NCBI GenBank assembly: GCA_023436245.1 | Contig: JAEZJZ010000037.1 | Span: forward strand, 1 to 64,000 | Direction: 5' to 3' | Length of the DNA: 64,000 nt | Source of the DNA: Bacillota bacterium | Lineage (GTDB): Bacteria; Bacillota; UBA994; UBA5500 | Part shown: piece after piece, positions 44,064-53,200 of the stretch | Position numbering within the stretch: the stretch's first letter is position 1 | Layout: each line of letters starts with the position of its first letter | Made by a program: the position numbers and the translations under genes | Notes under the pieces: generated by a model | What the model saw: only the letters and a program-made list of their open reading frames with translations | Databases searched by the model: none | What the model was told of the DNA's origin: nothing

Positions 44064-44424
44064 ACTAACACACCTCCATCATGCACTTGGCCATTACCTG
44101 CGTGACAATGCATCCGAAGCATAATTTGGGCTGTTCGTCTTGAGACATTCTTCAGCAAGTCATTCTACGCCTAATTATCAGATTAGTCTTTTCATATAGT
44201 GCTATTCTTCTGTAAAATTGCTGGAAAAGCGTTCGCGCTCTTTCGCACGCAAAAAGACCCCGCCGAAGCGGGGTTGACGACTGGCATCTGCCAGTCGCCG
44301 TGTTTTGTGTTTCACGAGGAGCTGTCACTGCAACGGCTCCTTCGCTTAATTGTGCTGCTGTCTGACTGACTGCAACCTCAATTAGGTGACGCTGGACATC
44401 CCGGCGCACGGCCCGGTCAAGCGA
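44064..44424. other. Region upstream of the giant subtilase gene with two hairpins
   Basis: There is no supported gene. Two hairpins lie in tandem: ACCCCGC/GCGGGGT (44257-44274) and CGACTGGCA/TGCCAGTCG (44278-44297). The first is preceded by an A5 run (44251-44255), so on the minus strand it ends in a T5 tail like an intrinsic terminator, lying ahead of the giant gene. A minus-strand promoter for the giant gene must lie between there and 44064, but I see no clear consensus. Confidence 0.5.
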
Positions 44425-44456
44425 GAGGACGCTGACCCGCGCACGTCAGCGTCCTC
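44425..44456 (-). terminator. Terminator of ABM/zinc-ribbon cassette B
   Basis: GAGGACGCTGAC (44425-44436) pairs with GTCAGCGTCCTC (44445-44456). It is the counterpart of the hairpin at 26376-26413, with the same GAGGACGCTG core and the same CAGCCTGAAGG flank. Confidence 0.8.
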
Positions 44457-44457
44457 T

Positions 44458-44838
44458 TCAGCCTGAAGGCGAAACCCACTGCTTCTCAGCAATCAACCGC
44501 TGGTTTGAGTCGATGGGTGCCTCGGCCCGGTCTATGTTCGAGTATTCCCTTACCACATGCGCTACCGTAATCCTGTAGCCTGCAAACAGTCTTGCTCTGC
44601 CTTCCATCTGAGCCAACCGATGTTCGGCTTGATTTCGCCATTCCATCGCTGCCTGTTCGTCTTCCCAAACGTTGATAGAGAGTATCTTGCCGGCATCCGA
44701 CAGGCTCTGAAAGCGTTCCGCCCGGATGAACCCATCACAATCGGCGAGTAGCGGCCGCAACTTCGCCGCAAGCTCCAGGTACCTCTCTGCACTTCCCTCT
44801 AGTGGCGTGACCTCAAACATAACGACAACTTTGCTCAT
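44458..44838 (-). CDS. ABM-like protein, cassette B
   Basis: A 126-residue paralog of the protein at 26430-26792. The first 120 residues align without gaps and about 90 percent are identical; a six-residue C-terminal extension (WVSPSG) is added here. It has the same ABM-like features (VVVMFEVTPLEG, SINVWEDEQAAMEW, HRLAQMEGR). The start is supported by AGGAGGCACGTGG upstream. Both copies keep intact frames although they have diverged, which suggests that both are functional. The reaction is unknown. Confidence 0.75.
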   Translation of the reverse strand: MSKVVVMFEVTPLEGSAERYLELAAKLRPLLADCDGFIRAERFQSLSDAGKILSINVWEDEQAAMEWRNQAEHRLAQMEGRARLFAGYRITVAHVVREYSNIDRAEAPIDSNQRLIAEKQWVSPSG

Positions 44839-44891
44839 CCACGTGCCTCCTAGACTGCTACCAATCCGACCACAGCGTTTGAACTAGTATC

Positions 44892-45359
44892 TTACCCCTC
44901 CTTCCGCCCCCGCTCCAGCGATAACTGCCGCAGATCCTCGAGGGAGTCTTCTTCCACGCAAAGCTCCAGATAACCGCAGCGCAAACAAACCCGGGCCCCA
45001 ACTTCTGCGGCCTCGAGAAAGCCCATGGAAATGAAGTAGCTCTGAGAAGACAAGCCATGACCAGACTGCTGCAAGGGGAACACGTCCCAATTCTTTGTGC
45101 CGCATCGTGGACAAGGCAGAAGATAATCATACTTGGGGTCTGGGGCTGGAGGGTCTTCAGGCTCCACGTCCAGAAGGTCAGCATAGACATACCCGATCAA
45201 ATCTGCATACTCGCTTCTCAATCGCACCGTAAAGAAGCGCTCTAGTTCCTCGAGCACTTCTACTTCTGTGCGGAGCGAAAGCGTACGCACGACGTCAGCA
45301 CCATGACTCGCTTCCCGCAGTAGACGAGTATGGTCGCGGTTGACCCACCCTTTTCTCAT
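44892..45359 (-). CDS. Zinc-ribbon-like protein of unknown function, cassette B
   Basis: A 155-residue paralog of the protein at 26842-27309, about 91 percent identical. All four ribbon cysteines are kept (CPRCGTKNWDVF and CLRCGYLELC). The start at 45359 has GGAGG 9 bases upstream, which also settles the start of the cassette A copy. It is followed after 53 bp by the ABM-like gene. It lies 188 bp downstream of a nuclease-like gene; the cassette A copy lies 189 bp downstream of an HNH gene. Confidence 0.7.
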   Translation of the reverse strand: MRKGWVNRDHTRLLREASHGADVVRTLSLRTEVEVLEELERFFTVRLRSEYADLIGYVYADLLDVEPEDPPAPDPKYDYLLPCPRCGTKNWDVFPLQQSGHGLSSQSYFISMGFLEAAEVGARVCLRCGYLELCVEEDSLEDLRQLSLERGRKEG

Positions 45360-45547
45360 ACCTGTGGCCTCCTTTCTCTCCTTCCAGTTCACGGTAGTTG
45401 TTACGTGCACCGGGTTATCCTAGATCAATTACGGGGTAGAGCATGGAAAAGTTGTCTCGCCCAGAACCGAGCGGGCTCTTGTGACTAGCCAGGCTTCCAT
45501 CTCCCACTCGCGCCGGAGAGCGGTCTTACCTAAAGCATATGAAGAGA

Positions 45548-46702
45548 CTACCCTATGGTGCCAAAATCAACCATGATATGGTGGATTCGGACTACCCTAT
45601 CGTTCCGCACATGGACAGAGCACCCGCGCCTAATGCCGGCAGCCGGACTCTCCTCTTCGTAAAGATGGAGAAAGCGTTCTGGTACCTTAACGTGCGCCTT
45701 GTACTTGTTCCACAACCCAGGAAAGTCTTTTGCCTCCGAATAGATGAGAACATAGTTGTCCGCCAGACCGTTCGCATCATACCCGAAGAGCCTAACTAGA
45801 TGCTCGTCGATGATGGCCTTTGTCAGCGCGTCCAAATTGAACGCCTCAATTACTGATAGAGGCCTCCCTCCAGGATGACATACCAAGATGTCCACGGACC
45901 CAGCTGACTTACCTGATGCCGACTTACCCCATGTCGCCTGGTCACTTGCGTGAAACCCGGCGACAGAGAGCATGCGGGCAATGTGGGCAGTCCGTTGGTC
46001 TTCGCCAGCTGACCAGTAGGTCTTATCCCCCTGCAGTAGCATGCAGGCGTGAACCAACTCTTTATCGAGAAGGCGAGCAGGTGCTGCAATGCGCTCCTTG
46101 TTCACCATTAGCTCCGCCTGTCGGCGCTCGTATCGCTCGCGCAGATCAGCCGGCATGAGATCCAGATAATCATCCAGCTCAACGTCCACATACTGTCGGT
46201 AGAATAGGGCCGGACATCGCAAATATGACAGCACCATGCGCGAAAGCCCGTCTTCCAGGAAATCGAGGTCCGCGAAACATTGAGCCTCCAACACATCAAA
46301 TTCATCGGTCACGTCCAGATCAGGTACAATGTGCGGCTCGAAAAGAATCTCCTTAAGCTCCGCGCTTAGCCTAATTGGGACGGAATCATCGTCAGACTCC
46401 ACAATGTCACACCACCATTGCATCACATGATACAAGACATGCTGGTAGACGGGGTTGATTTGGTCACGCACGACTGATGAAGTGACTATTTCGTATAGCT
46501 CGCTGATGCGATTGAGGGCTTCGGTCGTACCCTTGCGCTTTACGTAATCTCTTGGCAAGACGATCATCATGTCATCTTCCAGATCGTCGGCTTCGCCATC
46601 TCGAACATGATCAATGAACACCTCAAGCATTACCTTGATATTGGAATGGACGAACTGAAGCAGTGCACGACGCTCCGGTCCTTCCGCATTTACATTGATC
46701 AT
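45548..46702 (-). CDS. Uncharacterised protein with possible PD-(D/E)XK nuclease-like C-terminus
   Basis: A 384-residue, acidic, mostly helical protein starting MINVNAEGPERRALLQFVHS behind AGGAGG (7-base spacing); a longer reading would add 53 non-conserved residues. The C-terminal third contains GSVDILVCHPGGRPLSVIEA followed by a long segment with YVLIYSEAKDF. The D ... E spacing on consecutive strands resembles the core of PD-(D/E)XK nucleases, but the lysine position is not clear. I cannot name the family. It follows a helicase-like fragment by 159 bp and precedes cassette B, all on the minus strand. A defence or DNA-processing role is only suggested by context. Confidence 0.5.
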   Translation of the reverse strand: MINVNAEGPERRALLQFVHSNIKVMLEVFIDHVRDGEADDLEDDMMIVLPRDYVKRKGTTEALNRISELYEIVTSSVVRDQINPVYQHVLYHVMQWWCDIVESDDDSVPIRLSAELKEILFEPHIVPDLDVTDEFDVLEAQCFADLDFLEDGLSRMVLSYLRCPALFYRQYVDVELDDYLDLMPADLRERYERRQAELMVNKERIAAPARLLDKELVHACMLLQGDKTYWSAGEDQRTAHIARMLSVAGFHASDQATWGKSASGKSAGSVDILVCHPGGRPLSVIEAFNLDALTKAIIDEHLVRLFGYDANGLADNYVLIYSEAKDFPGLWNKYKAHVKVPERFLHLYEEESPAAGIRRGCSVHVRNDRVVRIHHIMVDFGTIG

Positions 46703-46861
46703 CCGACTACCTCCTGTGGTTACCCAATGTCCGGCGGGGCTCAGTCCTTCCAAGGAATCCCCGGCCTCCGGGCGCAACATCACGGTGACCGCCCTGGGAC
46801 TTTGATGGAGCCGCATAGCACTACGCCGGTGGCGACTGGGATGCGAGCAAGTACAGGACAC

Positions 46862-47422
46862 CTATACCCGACAAGACAGCATCCTGCCCATCTGCGACGA
46901 TGAGTATTTCTCCGGTGGGACTGATTCGCTATCCGGCTGCTGCTGGCTAAGGTGCTTGGCCAGCACACTCTTGTCACTGATCTGACTGATGCGCTGATAC
47001 TGCCGGCTGAGGATGCGGACATCGTCTTCGGTGGTCACACTGATTACATCGGCAACGACGCGCAGATACGACATCAGGTTCTTAACGTAGTCTTTGGCCA
47101 GGCAGTTTTGCTCCAACACCAGCTGGGACTTGGGAAAGAAGCGGGCTTTGGCCGTCTCCCTCTCAACCCTGATCCATTCCCCAAAATCATAGAGTGCAGT
47201 GACCCCAGCTAGCGCCTTGCCCTGATGCTTGACAATCACGGTTGCGGGATCAAGAACCTTGACCAGGCGAAGTCTCTGCACCTGGCGCGCACTGTAACTA
47301 TAGACCCTGAGAGAACCCTTGAATTGGATGTCGCACTTCTGACCCACATAGCGCATGCTCTCCACAAAGTCGGTCTTGTCTTCGCCTTTTACCAGCAGCA
47401 GTTCTCTTCGATTATCCAGCAT
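46862..47422 (-). pseudogene. Possible N-terminal fragment of a large helicase-type protein
   Basis: 186 residues from the ATG at 47422 (GGAGGG upstream). The segments QFKGSLRVYSYSARQVQRLR, ALYDFGEWIRVER and ISDKSVLAKHLS recall the N-terminal region of bacterial superfamily I helicase-like proteins, in which a P-loop helicase core would follow. No Walker motifs are present: the protein stops soon after SVLAKHLS, with a short tail. I read it as a truncated remnant, although a stand-alone partner of the gene at 45548 cannot be excluded. The family memory is approximate. Confidence 0.4.
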
Positions 47423-47543
47423 GTCGCCCTCCAGCCTTGCCAAGCGCGCTTCGACAATTTGTCTCTGGATTATTATACCATACGAAACAGACGGAGTGAG
47501 GCTGGATTCCTCCAGAAGCTGGCCATGAACATGACTCACTTCC

Positions 47544-47629
47544 TTCTGGCAACCGCCACGCATCGACCGCTTCCCCGAACCACAAGCATAAGAACAGGAG
47601 CACGCAGTCGCAGGTGCTCCTGTTTTTTT
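47544..47629 (+). pseudogene. C-terminal remnant of an AlkZ-like gene with its terminator
   Basis: Sixteen codons (47544-47591) read FWQPPRIDRFPEPQA and a stop. This is almost the same as the end of the AlkZ-like protein at 15209-16207 (PPRVDRFPEPQE). Upstream the frame is closed by a TGA. A strong terminator follows: AACAGGAGCAC (47593-47603), GTGCTCCTGTT (47614-47624) and a T7 run. Only the tail of the gene and its terminator survive. Confidence 0.55.
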
Positions 47630-47656
47630 GATCAGCTATGCCGACTTCGGCGACAA

Positions 47657-48307
47657 TCAGGTGGTGCTGGACAACCCGTGCTGCAGCATCTTCACCAAGT
47701 CCGTGATCAGCGACCGAAGCTCTACCCGCTGTAGCTTGGCCCGGTGCTGATCGGCGAAGAGCTCGGAGTCATCTGCGCCAATGACACTGGCCACGTAGTT
47801 GGATAATCCATTGAGTACTGCAAGCATGTAGGCGGCCACCTGCGGAGCAGGAATGTCGCTCCGAATCTTGCCGCTGGCCTGTGCATGCTCCACCAGTTGC
47901 GTCATGAACACATCCGCTTGTCCTTGCAGGCGTTCCGTTCCCTCCTGCTTGAACGGGCTACTGGCAACTCCGCTCAGGAGCTTGGTTTCAACTACGTGCT
48001 CCACGTTCCAAACCGCACCCATAATCATCTGTTCTCTCAGGTCGACGAAGAAATCTCCTGTCGGCGTGGCTGCATGCTCTCTCGCCCAGTCCAACTTGGA
48101 CTGCACGGCCAAGTCTATCAAGTAGAAGTAGAGATCTCGTTTATTCTCAAAGTACTGATAGACGCTACCCTTGGCAATGCCCGCCTGATGGACGATACTG
48201 GTCACTGAGGCCTGTTCATACGGCTTCTCGGCAAACTCCTTCATGCTCAATTGAACCAGCATTTGACGCTTCTCCTCTGGCAAGTTGAGGAACGTGTCCT
48301 TGGGCAT
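47657..48307 (-). CDS. TetR/AcrR family transcriptional regulator
   Basis: A 216-residue regulator with an N-terminal helix-turn-helix (SVTSIVHQAGIAKGSVYQYF, residues 34-53, then ENKRDLYFYLI) and a variable helical ligand domain. The start has GGGAGGTG upstream. It is the second gene of an operon with the membrane protein at 48355-48855. The promoter of that operon carries two TGACC-N4-GGTCA-type palindromes (48849-48878), a normal TetR operator shape, so autoregulation is likely. The inducer is unknown. Confidence 0.9.
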   Translation of the reverse strand: MPKDTFLNLPEEKRQMLVQLSMKEFAEKPYEQASVTSIVHQAGIAKGSVYQYFENKRDLYFYLIDLAVQSKLDWAREHAATPTGDFFVDLREQMIMGAVWNVEHVVETKLLSGVASSPFKQEGTERLQGQADVFMTQLVEHAQASGKIRSDIPAPQVAAYMLAVLNGLSNYVASVIGADDSELFADQHRAKLQRVELRSLITDLVKMLQHGLSSTT

Positions 48308-48354
48308 GCTGCTTCACCTCCCCACACTATTCCTGCTAACTATGATCAAGCATA

Positions 48355-48855
48355 CTAGGCCAAGACGAGCAGTACCACCGCCACCGGCAAACGCGCCAGC
48401 GCCACCTTGCACCAAGCTTGCCCGCCAGAGATGGATGACACCGTCTGACGCCCGCTCGGATTGAACACGACCATAGCACCTTTCACCAACCATCCCAGAG
48501 GAATCACAAGCGCAAGCACCCAAGTGGCCCAGGTCTTGTCCGCTGAGAAGAAATCGACCAGAGCCGCAACATAGACACCAATCAACAACACCGAGACAAG
48601 CACAAACCAGAGCGGCCGTCGCTTGCTGCCATAGGCTGCCGCCTCTATTTCCTGCCACTTTGCCCCCAGCACCAACATCAACAGACTGGTAAGCACTACG
48701 CCGGACGCCAGGAAATACCCAAAGAATTTGACGAGGACGACATCTCCATTCCCCCCTTTGCGAATCAGGTCATAGACCCGTGCTGCCGGTTCGCGCAGTA
48801 GATGCAATGTCCAACAGACAGCGCCCAGCCGGCTGATTGGCGGTAATGTGACCAC
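48355..48855 (-). CDS. Small membrane protein co-transcribed with TetR
   Basis: A 166-residue protein with about five hydrophobic segments (KFFGYFLASGVVLTSLLMLV, LWFVLVSVLLIGVYVAALV, TWVLALVIPLGWLVKG, CKVALARLPVAVVLLVLA). The layout resembles Yip1-type membrane proteins, but I am not certain. The start at GTG 48855 lies inside the proximal operator, only a short distance past the predicted transcription start, so the leader would be very short. A TTG further in is possible. It precedes the tetR gene by 47 bp and is probably controlled by it. Confidence 0.55.
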   Translation of the reverse strand: MVTLPPISRLGAVCWTLHLLREPAARVYDLIRKGGNGDVVLVKFFGYFLASGVVLTSLLMLVLGAKWQEIEAAAYGSKRRPLWFVLVSVLLIGVYVAALVDFFSADKTWATWVLALVIPLGWLVKGAMVVFNPSGRQTVSSISGGQAWCKVALARLPVAVVLLVLA

Positions 48856-48908
48856 CTAGTCACATGACCGCCTGGTCACATTATCAATCCGACTGTCGCC
48901 TCTGTCAA
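48849..48908 (-). promoter_or_regulatory. Promoter with two tandem TetR-type operators
   Basis: On the minus strand, TTGACA (48908-48903), a 17-base spacer and GATAAT (48885-48880). Immediately downstream lie two 14-bp dyads, TGACCGCCTGGTCA (48865-48878) and TGACCACCTAGTCA (48849-48862), 16 bp centre to centre. Bound repressors would sit on the same DNA face, next to the start site. Confidence 0.75.
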
Positions 48909-48933
48909 GTAGATCTCTTGCGTCAGCCAAGAA

Positions 48934-48958
48934 GGCGCCCGGGATCTCCCCGGGCGCC
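48934..48958 (-). terminator. Terminator of the epimerase gene
   Basis: GGCGCCCGGG (48934-48943) pairs with CCCGGGCGCC (48949-48958), followed on the minus strand by TTCTTGG. It lies just past the epimerase stop and directly before the promoter of the next operon. Confidence 0.7.
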
Positions 48959-48965
48959 AAGTTGT

Positions 48966-50021
48966 CTACGATTCTGCGTTACCGGCTGGCGGATGATTTG
49001 GGCCGGAAAGAGGATTTGCCTTCGCCCTCCCAGAGTGGCATAGCCACTGGACGGTGTCGCGAATCGTCTCACGCAAGCTCCTAGGCTGATAGCCAAAGGC
49101 GGCAGTTGCCTTGGCAAAGGAGAAAGTCGTGTGGCTACTGATGGCACTCAACGAGTAACTGGTGAACAGCGGCGGTTGCCGACGAAGCCGGTAGTAGACC
49201 TCCGCGAATGGAGCGAACGCCTTAGCCAACCATAACGGCAGGGTCAGTTTGACGTTCCGGACATGGCTAAACTCGGAGATCAAATCGAACAACTCGCGCA
49301 CGGAGATGTAGCGGTTGGAAAGGATATAGCACTGACCGCGCTCCCCAGCCTGCGCTGCCGCCACCACACCGGCCGCGACGTCGCGTACATCGACGAAGTC
49401 GTATCCTCCCTGCACGCCAGCGAGCAGACTACCATTCAGGTAGTCGATCATCAGTTGGGTGCCATGCCCCCTACCGTAATCCCCAGGCCCCAGAATGCCC
49501 GACGGATGCAAAATGATGGCATCTAGCCCGTCACGTGCCGCATCGAGCACCAGTTGACTGGCCTCAGCCTTGGTTTTGGCATAGAGGCCTCGCACCGAGT
49601 CAGCTGTGAACGCATCGACTTCCGTAATCGCCCGGTCCGCACGCTCCGGAATGGCATGCACTGAACTTATGTATACCAATCGCCTGACGGCGTGCTGCTG
49701 ACACTTGGCGATCACGTTCCTGGTTCCATCAACGTTCACCTCGCGGATTCGCTCCGGGTGCCTGGTGGAAATGGAAATGATGCCAGCAGTATGAATCAGA
49801 TAGACGTCACGCGACTCGGCCTCTGCCAGCAGGGCATCAAGGGCCGCACCGTCACAGACATCCCCTTCCACCAGTTCGACGCCCAAACCGGCGAGTGCGC
49901 CTGTGTGGTCACCGGGCAGCACCAGACCACGCACAGTCTCGCCTTGTTCCAACAACGCCCGCACGACATTGTTGCCCAGATGGCCAGCGGCTCCGGTTAC
50001 GGCAAATAGTCGCGGTCTCAA
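48966..50021 (-). CDS. NAD-dependent epimerase/dehydratase family protein
   Basis: A 351-residue extended short-chain dehydrogenase. The NAD(P)-binding motif VTGAAGHLGNNVVRALLEQG is at the N-terminus. The active-site region has VYISSVHAIP (serine) and YAKTKAEAS (Tyr-x-x-x-Lys), and HPSGILGPGDYG follows. This is the pattern of 3-beta-hydroxysteroid dehydrogenase or dihydroflavonol-4-reductase-like proteins, whose substrates in bacteria vary widely. The start is a TTG behind GGGGGTGA with 6-base spacing. It is monocistronic, with a terminator at 48934-48958. The substrate cannot be predicted. Confidence 0.85.
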   Translation of the reverse strand: MRPRLFAVTGAAGHLGNNVVRALLEQGETVRGLVLPGDHTGALAGLGVELVEGDVCDGAALDALLAEAESRDVYLIHTAGIISISTRHPERIREVNVDGTRNVIAKCQQHAVRRLVYISSVHAIPERADRAITEVDAFTADSVRGLYAKTKAEASQLVLDAARDGLDAIILHPSGILGPGDYGRGHGTQLMIDYLNGSLLAGVQGGYDFVDVRDVAAGVVAAAQAGERGQCYILSNRYISVRELFDLISEFSHVRNVKLTLPLWLAKAFAPFAEVYYRLRRQPPLFTSYSLSAISSHTTFSFAKATAAFGYQPRSLRETIRDTVQWLCHSGRAKANPLSGPNHPPAGNAES

Positions 50022-50190
50022 CTAGGTCACCCCCTCATCTCATCTCATCTCCAAGCTTGTTTGGACTGCATCAGGAGAATTATAGCACAATTCTGATAAG
50101 TGTCACTGATATGAAGGCTGCCCAAGTGGACGAAGTGGAGCCCGCAGCCTATCGCTCGTTCCCAATGGCTCAGACCTACACGCGAAAGAA

Positions 50191-50220
50191 GAGGAGCGCC
50201 CGCGGCAACGGGCGCTCCTC
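50191..50220 (-). terminator. Terminator of the 3065-residue surface protein gene
   Basis: GAGGAGCGCCCG (50191-50202) pairs with CGGGCGCTCCTC (50209-50220) around a 6-base loop. On the minus strand TTCTTTC follows. A closely similar hairpin lies at 62058-62083. Confidence 0.8.
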
Positions 50221-50256
50221 TGAGCAAAGAGATGTCTCTTCCTACGTCATGCAGAT

Positions 50257-53200
50257 CTAGGGTCTGATTGTGATCAGGTGGCTAGGTTCCCAGTGGACCT
50301 GGAAGCCGAGCACTTCGGACACGAAGCGCAACGGCAGCATCGCCCGCCCGCCCGAGATTACCGGGCTGAGCAGCCGACCGCTGGCTCCGACAATGGACTG
50401 CTCCGCGCCATCAACGGTCGCAATGGTTGAGCCGACGACCAAGGTGACGGTTCGACCGCGGTAGGCGACGGTCACAGTCTTGCTGACCGGTTCCCACCCG
50501 AGGATTACGCCGTAGTCCTGCAGCATGCGCAGCGGCATCATTGTGTCACCTTCCAAATAGAAGCAAGCCGGAAGGTCCTTGCTCTCACCGGCGATAGTGT
50601 AGCCGGGTACCCCCACCGTGGTGTGGAGGGGATCGGTGGCAAACTTGACCAGCGTGAACGAACTGAACCGATCGACCTGGAAGCTGACGGATCGCAAGAC
50701 AGCTGGAGAGACAGTCTCATCGATGTCCAGTTGCAGGTCGTAGATCAGCTCCTGTCCGCCGTCACTGTGCACGGAGAAGACAGTGAGGCTGTGCAACAGG
50801 GCCAGCCGCTCGACCGGGTCTTGCGGCAGCGCCAACTGCAGCGGCATTCCCACTTCAGTGCGTCCGCGCAGCGCTGTTTCCACTGCCAGTGGCAGGTCAA
50901 CGGCGTTGGCTCCTGTCGGCAACTTGCTCGTCGCCTCCGTCCGGTGGATGACCAGGGAAAGCGGCTGCCCCGCCGCGGCTAGGGCGGTGACCAGCGCCGG
51001 CGGTAAGCTGATGCTGCCAGCCGGACTGCTGACGGTCAGGGTGAAGCCTGTCCCGGCGGCCGCTGCCTGCAGCACCTCACTGGCTATGGTCAAGCTGCGG
51101 GGGACAGTGGCATCGTTCTGACCATCTGCGCCGAGATGCAGGTCAAACCGGACGGCACCCTGCGCCACGGCCGCGCCAATCTCTTCCGTCAGTGTTGCTG
51201 GGGTCTGGTAGCTGTAGCCGACCAGACTCCCCGCCGCGTCGGTCTGCTCTGCGGCCACAAGCGGCAGTAGCACCGTATCGCCAGGCTGCGGCAACTCGGG
51301 CTCGGCCGAGGTATCGCCGTCCTCACCACTTCCGGGATCGTCGGGAGGGGTTGTCGGCCGGGCAACGATGGTCAGATTCGCCGGCACATAGGTCAGCAGA
51401 TAGTTGCTGCTTGCGGCCAGCGTCCCCTGGCTGATCTGGTACGCGCCGACGCCTTCGCCCGGCTGACGGCTCAGCTCCCCGGAAAGGGCATCAGCTCCGA
51501 CCAGGCTGCCGCTGGTCACCCGCCAAGTGAGGCTTGGGTCAGCGCTGCCAACGTACTTCTGCTTCGCGTCTGACGCAACTGTGATCGGTCGCCTAGTGAT
51601 AGTCAGCACTTCGCCCTGGAATGTGATCGCATACTTCTCACCGCCGGACAAGCTACCCTGAGTGATCTGGTAGCTGCCAACTGATTCGCCCGGCTGGCGG
51701 GACAGTTCGCCGCTTAACTGATCATCCGGGTCGAAGTCACCGCTGATGACCTCGTAAGAGAGGTCTGGATCGCTCGCCCCGTAGACCTTGCTTTGGATAT
51801 TGGCCCTGACGGTAATGGCGATCGCCTCCCGCTCGCTGACCGGAAGTGGCTCACTCTCATAGGCGGCGGCCAGCGGAACCTGCGCGTAACTGACTATGCC
51901 GGCCAGCAGCCTCAGTTTGTAGGTGGCTGGCGTCTCGCCATCGTCCTGGTACTGGACAAAACCGCCGGTAGGTGTGTCAGGGATAATCTTGAACTGTCTG
52001 GAGAACTGCTCCGCATTGATCACCAGATCGGAGTAGTCACCTGCACCGGTGTAGCCGGTGTTCTCCACGGCATCGACCGGCAGGATTTCCCTCACCGCTA
52101 TCGGTCGACCGTCGTCGGTCGAGATTAGCACGTTGCCGGTCAGTGACTCGGGCAGCATGTAGCGGTCAAAGCTGACCATCAATGCATCCGGGTAGAGACC
52201 CACCTCGGTCACTCGTGGCGCTGCCTTGGCCAACAGACCGATGTTCACTTGATCGTGCAGGGGCGGCACTTCCATTGATTTGGTCTCGTAGGTCTGGTAA
52301 TCGGCGCTCTCAAAACGCACCTTCCACTCGCCAACCGGCACGTCCCAGCCATACTTGCCCTGGTCGTCGGTCAGCTGCGGATTGATCTCATCCCACTCTT
52401 CTGCCTCTGACCAAACGCGGAAGACAGCGCCGTCCCGCATCAGTACGGTGGCCGTGACGCCAGTGATGCGTTCAGCCTCGGTAGCTTCAAATACGTACCC
52501 GCTTGGGTCTATCTTCCAATTTGGTTCATTCAGCTTCTTCTTCTTGGCCAGCAGCCGCTCCTGTTTGGCGAGGGCGGAACGGATCATGCTGACGATTGAG
52601 TTGCCCCAGGAATCATACTCCGATCCGATGGCGCTGGAATAGGCTGTACCGCCTACGGTGGCCACGTAGCTCAGCCCTTTGCCCAGCGGACCGGCAAAGG
52701 AGGCGACGTAGCCTACCCCGCCGATGAAGGTATTGATGTAGTGGCTCTTCTTGGTGGCTGCCTGGTACTCGTTGATGAACCCGATGATCAACTGGCGCTC
52801 TGCCTGCAGCTCATCCTCCACGATCAGATCGGCGGCTGCCCTCATTGCGGCTGGATCAAGGCCCATCTCGCCGAGTAAGGCGCTGGCCGCCAGCGAAATG
52901 CCACCCAGCACGTTCAGACCCTTGCCCAGCCTGCCCAGGCTATTCGCGCCCTTTTTCAACTCATAAAGGTCAGCGCCCACTCCTGTGGCAGTCGAAGTGT
53001 ACTCCAGAGCCTGTACCCCATCCTGAGTGCCGCTCATGGCCATCATCCTGCCCTGAGGTTGCTGCCCGCTGGAGATCGCCTGCCACAGTTGCTGCGAGAA
53101 GTACGCCCGGTAACGCACCGTGATGCTGTCTGGACCCTCGGTGACTTCCGGTGACTTGGTCCAGTAGGCGCCCTGTTCGGTGTCGATGCGGATGTACCCA

